A stretch of DNA of 64,000 bases from Lineus longissimus. Its lineage: Eukaryota > Nemertea > Pilidiophora > Heteronemertea > Lineidae. The notes under the pieces are model-generated. The model had not been told where the DNA came from, did no database searches, and worked only from the letters and a program-made list of their open reading frames with translations. The stretch covers positions 18,201,998 to 18,265,997 of the forward strand of contig NC_088314.1 of NCBI RefSeq assembly GCF_910592395.1, read 5' to 3'. This document shows positions 60,601-64,000 of this stretch, piece by piece; position 1 is the first letter of the stretch, and each line of letters opens with the position of its first letter. The position numbers and the translations under genes were made by a program.

Positions 60601-63600
60601 CCGGTACAAGGGATCACTACCTTTAGTCTCATCTGACAGACCCTGAAATATTTATGCGTTGTGACGAGGCAGGAATTTTAGTTCTGGTGCCTCTAGACAT
60701 ACAATACTGGGTCCTCGCCAGTATCCTAGGCGGGCTCTTATGCGTGCTAGGAGACGCGGTGACGCAGTGGTAGAGAGTCGGACTCATGATCCGGAGGTCG
60801 TGGGTTCGATTCCCGGCTTAATCGCCACTTTGTTTCTCCTACTGGTCGAGTTCAAGAATGAGCGCTTTGTAGCTGCTCCTTGAAACCCCAGATTGACTTC
60901 TGTGGAGACCGGGATGATGATAGTCCCAAAGCGCTTGAGAATACCCAGCTATTGAGTAATTTGAGCGCTATATAAGCGCCGACTATTATCATTATTATTA
61001 TTGCTAGCAAGCAGGCTCCACTAGGATATGAGGCTCCTGATGTAGTATTTCAGCTGGGGAGTTTTAGTAGTGTGCAGCACCCAACCTTTTCTCAATGATC
61101 TCTCAGTGTCATCAGTGGCCAATGCATTTCCTTATGAAGCAGGACACGCACCCTGCTTTATACGTGTCTTCTTGCCCTGCCCTTTAAGATTAGTATCTGA
61201 AACACCAGAGGTTTTCTGAATGCCAAACAAGAGTCTCTCGAGCATGTTATTAAGTGTGGTTTGTCTGTTTTTCAGTATGGGTGGCTTGATATTAGACTTC
61301 ACAGTTGCAAACTACCATGGCATTGCGGTGTTTCAACCAGTTATAAATGGTGAGTATTTAAAATTTGGCCCATTCTTGAGGGATGGCGTTATCTGAAGAA
61401 CCTTGGTTACATACCCAACATGTAGACTTCGCGTTGCTTATAAACTGGGCGAGTCCCTTTTTTTCAGTTGTTATGTCCTTTGAATGAGATGTATTTGGGC
61501 AGTGTGGATTGCGGTTAAGGTGTCAGACTTGTTATCCAAATATTCAGGGCTCGTTAAAGTGATACTATGATGTGATTTACAGCTTTGCGGAAATACCTCC
61601 GTTTTTAATTGTTGATCACAAATGTAAAGCTCAAATTTTCCATTTTTGATTAGATTTATTATAAAATCGCTGAATGTAAACCACCGCAACCGCGAAAATT
61701 TTCATGTTGTGACGTCATCAACGAAAACGGCATCGAAGCGAGTCGTCCGTGCGGGATTAAACCATCAATTTCTAGAAAATGTGCATTTGATTCGAAAAAA
61801 AACCTTACCGATTTACGTAGTGACGTAGTCATTTGTCAAAAACAGCTAAAACATTATATAGTGAAATTTGACAGGAGTTACCCTTTAAAGACACAGAGAG
61901 CGGTATATTTGGAAAAATCTGTTTTTCAAATACATGTACTTATCCTTTTTGAGCAGTATATTTCAGCTGAGCGCCTGGCCCTTGGGCCTCTTGTTCGGTA
62001 AACTTCATGGTGCTTCTTCTCTTACAGGTGTGGGTGGTAACCTCGTCGCTGTCCAGGCGAGCCGCATCTCAACCGCCTTGCATCGAGTCAGCAAACCGGG
62101 GGTCCTCCCTCTTGGCTCCGTCAAAGGCTGCCCGAACCCTTGTTCTACGTTCTTTGCAAAAAGTAAGTACAGTAGAACCTCCCTGAGCGGACACCTTTAT
62201 TAAGGACATCCTCTCTATTAAGGACACCCTCTCTATTAAGGACACCCTCTCTATTAAGGACACCCTCTCTATTAAGGACAACCTCTCTATTAAGGACAAC
62301 CTCTCTATTAAGGACAACCTCTCCATTAAGGACAATCTCTCTATTAAGGACAACCTCTCTATTAAGGACAACCTCTCTATTAAGGACAACCTCTCTATTA
62401 AGGACAACCTCTCTATTAAGGACAACCTCTCCATTAAGGACAACCTCTCTATTAAGGACAACCTCTCTATTAAGGACAACCTCTCCATTAAGGACAATCT
62501 CTCTATTAAGGACAACCTCTCTATTAAGGACAACCTCTCTATTAAGGACAACCTCTCCATTAAGGACAATCTCTCTATTAAGGACAACCTCTCTATTAAG
62601 GACAACCTCTCTATTAAGGACAACCTCTCTATTAAGGACAACCTCTCTATTAAGGACACTAGTTTCGGTCCCAAATTAGTTGTTTCCATCCATTTTGACC
62701 TCTCTAATCAGGACACCTCTCTATTAAGGACAGCGCTTGTCAGTCCCGAGGGTGTATTTAATAGAGAGGTTCTACTGTATTGTAACTATTCGAAGAATAA
62801 GGATTAACACTGGCTAAAGGACACCACCTCACACGCAATAAACCCTTGTTAGACTTATTGGATGTTCCGATAGGCTCTACGGTGTGAACTGTTCCTCTTG
62901 TCTAGTCAAATAACCAGGCATGTGACCTTTTGACTGGGACTATGGAGAATGAACATGCTCAATCTTCTCCAAGGTCACAAGTTCACGGCGCCACCAGTCC
63001 ATAAGTCCTCGACAGTCCATAAGTCCACCAACAGTCCATAAGTCCACCACCAGTCCATAAGTCCACCAACAGTCCATAAGTCCACCACCAGTCCATAAGT
63101 CAACCACCAGTCCATAAGTCCACAACCAGTCCATAAGTCCACCACCAGTCCATAATTCCACAAACAGTCCATAGTCCACCAACAGTCCATAAGTCCACCA
63201 ACAGTCCATAAGTCCACCAACAGTCCATAAGTCCGCCAGTCAATAAGTCCACCAACAGTCCATAAGTCCACCAACAGTCAATAAGTCCACCAACAGTCCA
63301 TAAGTCCACCAACAGTCCATAAGTCCACCAGTCCATAAGAGAACAGCCTGAGTACGGATTCCAAAAGTACTAATGTGTGTGCCCCTCCCCCCCCCGAAAT
63401 TGTGTTTTTAAGTTTGTCTCATTTGCATTCCAGACTTAAACTCGAGAACAGCACGAGTATTGATGTTGATGGTAGTGCCGGGTCACCTTATATTCGTCTA
63501 CACCATTCACTATATGAATGCAGGACACACGTCCATCACCCCTATATTTACTTGTTTTTATTTGGTGGCTGCCTTACTACAGGTGAATATTGAAATCTTT

Positions 63601-64000
63601 CTTGCACTTTTAGCTCCTTGTATTTCAGCAGAGCTCAAGGCCCATGGGCCTCTTGTCAAAAATTTCCCATGAAATTTTCGATGTCTTGAGGCCTGATTCC
63701 AATAGAGCCTTTTCCCGCTGCTGTCAACCACAGCGCTCTGATGTAATCAGCTCTTTGCATGTGCTGTATAATACATACCAAGGCAGTGTTAGGGTACGAA
63801 GGGTTTGAATTTTGTTTTGGATGCTATTTTGTCTCTAAAATTTCATTTTTCAAAAAATCGAAAATTTCATTTTTCGATCAGTTTGATGCCACAACTGCAC
63901 CAGGTACAAACTTTTATATATAAAGTCATATGTTGTTTTTTTTCGTTGCCAGGTGGCGCTGCTGTTGTATATAGCCAATTGGATGGTGCATTACATGTGG
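51632..64000 (+). CDS. SLC41A1: SLC41-family magnesium transporter, 3' end beyond window
   Basis: Exons: 51632-52087 (ATG 51704) or alternative first exon 55168-55533; then 55738-55845, 56039-56110, 56315-56459, 57260-57406, 58311-58458, 61276-61349, 62028-62162, 63434-63582, and 63953 to beyond 64000. All junctions are GT-AG and in phase, giving 470 codons so far against about 513 in human SLC41A1. The protein is a plasma-membrane Mg2+ transporter with two MgtE-like halves. Half signatures are [20 protein letters not shown] and [16 protein letters not shown] in the first, and [20 protein letters not shown] in the second, with [16 protein letters not shown] between. The last visible exon ends [14 protein letters not shown], where the human protein has about 44 residues left. 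Introns are packed with minisatellites and MITEs, two of them built from this gene's own splice junctions. Confidence 0.96.
51704..52087 (+). CDS. SLC41A1: SLC41 alternative first coding exon 1a
   Basis: 128 codons starting [13 protein letters not shown]. The exon begins after CTTATTTCCAG at 51631, so a noncoding exon lies upstream. It encodes an acidic cytosolic N-terminus and then the first membrane helix ([26 protein letters not shown]). It ends in phase 0 at GTGAGC. The helix is closer to vertebrate SLC41A1 than exon 1b is. Confidence 0.9.
52688..52905. repeat. GAACCTC MITE with duplicated right end
   Basis: A full-length copy ends GGAGGTTCTACTGTA at about 52860. It is followed directly by a second right-end segment (GTCCTTAATAGAGAGGTTCT). 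It lies in SLC41 intron 1. Confidence 0.8.
53525..53746. repeat. TIR element, CTAGAACTTGAAAT family, copy 2
   Basis: A shorter relative of 34440-34927, with GCTGGAACTTGAAATCCTAT at left and AGGATTTCAAGTTCTAGCCG at right. In SLC41 intron 1. Confidence 0.75.
54558..54785 (-). CDS. Candidate small secreted protein, antisense in SLC41 intron 1
   Basis: A 75-codon minus-strand frame starting [20 protein letters not shown]. The N-terminus looks like a signal peptide, with likely cleavage after VPGLC or shortly after. It continues to a basic RRK site, then [24 protein letters not shown] acceptor lies about 50 bp upstream, so a spliced 5'UTR is possible. No family is recognised. The layout would fit a peptide precursor, but one short frame with no homology is weak evidence. 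Confidence 0.25.
   Translation of the reverse strand: MWFRTGVIAQLLLVIVFMPSVPGLCRSPAAFNQELRRKSKQDSKDLQQFLLGKISPKGTCTTGPAVLSRLDIQTA
55168..55533 (+). CDS. SLC41A1: SLC41 alternative first coding exon 1b
   Basis: 122 codons starting [13 protein letters not shown]. It gives a different acidic N-terminus but the same helix plan ([25 protein letters not shown]), again ending in phase 0 (GTAGGC) just before exon 2 at 55738. Its similarity in layout to exon 1a indicates an exon duplication used as an alternative start. Expression was not tested. Confidence 0.78.
56490..57312 (+). repeat. Exon-5 acceptor minisatellite, 62-64-bp unit, 13 copies
   Basis: Each unit is CTACTTTTCAG plus the first roughly 53 nt of SLC41 exon 5 (GTTGTATAATGGTAGCAGTG...). 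Acceptor-proximal GTTGT starts at 56501, 56565, 56628, 56692, 56755, 56819, 56881, 56944, 57007, 57070, 57133, 57196 and 57260. Only the last continues into the full exon. Confidence 0.97.
57835..58262 (+). repeat. Minisatellite in SLC41 intron 5, about 60-bp unit
   Basis: About seven copies around GTTGGTAGCTTGAGGGAGGG and TACCCCTGAGGAATTGTGTG. It ends about 50 bp before the exon-6 acceptor. Confidence 0.93.
58409..60348 (+). repeat. Exon-6 donor minisatellite, 69-bp unit, 28 copies
   Basis: The first unit is the last 50 nt of SLC41 exon 6 (from GTGATATATACCGGCTGGAC) plus GTAAGCATGTACACTGAAG of intron 6. It repeats every 69 bp up to 60340, then is cut by a MITE in the 29th unit. Copy variants include GAAG/GGAG, GCTATG/GCCATG and CCGG/CCAG. 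The 607-codon minus-strand frame over it is an artefact, since 69 is a multiple of three. Confidence 0.98.
60349..60489. repeat. GAACCTC MITE at the end of the 69-bp array
   Basis: Starts TACAGTGGAACCTCCCTTAG inside the TATATA of the last 69-bp repeat unit and ends GAGGTTCCACTGTA. The array does not resume after it. Confidence 0.87.
60753..61003 (+). repeat. tRNA-derived SINE
   Basis: The head resembles a tRNA, with a GTGACGCAGTGGTAGAGAGT A-box region, a CAT anticodon-like loop and a perfect B box (GGTTCGATTCC) at about 60803. The body contains GTCCCAAAGCGCTTGAGAAT and TGAGCGCTATATAAGCGCC, ending in an ATT-rich tail. The acceptor stem pairs poorly, so it is not a functional tRNA gene. Confidence 0.85.
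61556..61888 (+). repeat. Dispersed repeat, copy 2
   Basis: About 330 bp, close to 35510-35843 with scattered substitutions and small indels. In SLC41 intron 7, not enclosed by the GGGAGCATCTC ends. Confidence 0.9.
62168..62779. repeat. GAACCTC MITE with internal 18-bp minisatellite
   Basis: Ends are TACAGTAGAACCTCCCTGAG and GAGGTTCTACTGTA. About 25 tandem copies of CTATTAAGGACAACCTCT occupy 62197-62660, inflating a roughly 180-bp MITE to 612 bp. The element starts 5 bp after the GT of the exon-8 splice donor. The long minus-strand frame (LIERLS repeats) is an artefact of the 18-bp period. Confidence 0.92.
62988..63340 (+). repeat. Minisatellite in SLC41 intron 8, 19-bp unit
   Basis: About eighteen copies of CCACCAACAGTCCATAAGT. 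The W/G-rich minus-strand frames are artefacts. Confidence 0.95.

Noticed and set aside
60753-60828. tRNA-Met gene
   Set aside because: A and B boxes are good and the loop reads CAT, but the acceptor stem does not pair and a SINE body with an ATT tail follows.
62069-62689. 206-codon minus-strand frame of LIERLS repeats
   Set aside because: Artefact of the 18-bp expansion inside a MITE; overlaps SLC41 exon 8 on the other strand.
62940-63336. Trp/Gly-rich repeat proteins
   Set aside because: Frames through a 19-bp minisatellite; no start context and no family.

Overview
The window is animal nuclear DNA from an invertebrate, probably marine. I cannot name the phylum from sequence alone. The support is GT-AG introns throughout, six recognisable metazoan genes, a bark beetle/Anakonda-type gene (an invertebrate junction protein), and a dense load of short terminal-inverted-repeat elements, foldbacks, SINE- and LINE-derived pieces and minisatellites. 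No prokaryotic operon, CRISPR array or phage signature is present.

Layout, left to right. (1) Positions 1-5087, plus strand: 3' exons of a bark-like gene (beta-helix, C-type lectin, one transmembrane helix, cytoplasmic tail), followed by a long presumed 3'UTR. (2) 9207-10028, minus: intronless TAF8. (3) 10502-27117, plus: complete CCDC66, 20 coding exons joined in one frame (1136 aa), head to head with TAF8 across about 470 bp. (4) 29729-31609, plus: complete CDPF1, four exons, 106 aa. (5) 31610-37400: repeat-rich spacer with a BTB-like fragment and a possible unassigned terminal exon. (6) 37417-41527, minus: short rabenosyn-5 (RBSN), eight coding exons, 505 aa. (7) 42-51 kb: transposon graveyard of nested TIR elements and large hairpins, one with an integrase-like remnant. 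(8) 51632-64000, plus: SLC41-type magnesium transporter, with two alternative first coding exons and a last exon that runs off the window.

The genes have separate cellular roles: cell junctions, TFIID, cilia/centrosome, an unknown cysteine-rich protein, endosomal recycling and Mg2+ transport. They do not form a pathway. The only structural link between genes is the likely shared TAF8/CCDC66 promoter.

The most unusual feature is in the SLC41 gene. Two minisatellites are built from its own splice junctions. Thirteen tandem copies of the exon-5 3' splice site plus the start of exon 5 fill intron 4. Twenty-eight tandem 69-bp copies of the end of exon 6 plus its GTAAGC donor run from exon 6 into intron 6. 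Exon selection must therefore pick the last of 13 near-identical acceptors and the first of 28 near-identical donors. The same gene has a MITE inserted 5 bp after the exon-8 GT-AG junction, and that MITE has itself expanded into an 18-bp minisatellite. All identifications come from reading the translations and splice signals. No database search was run.
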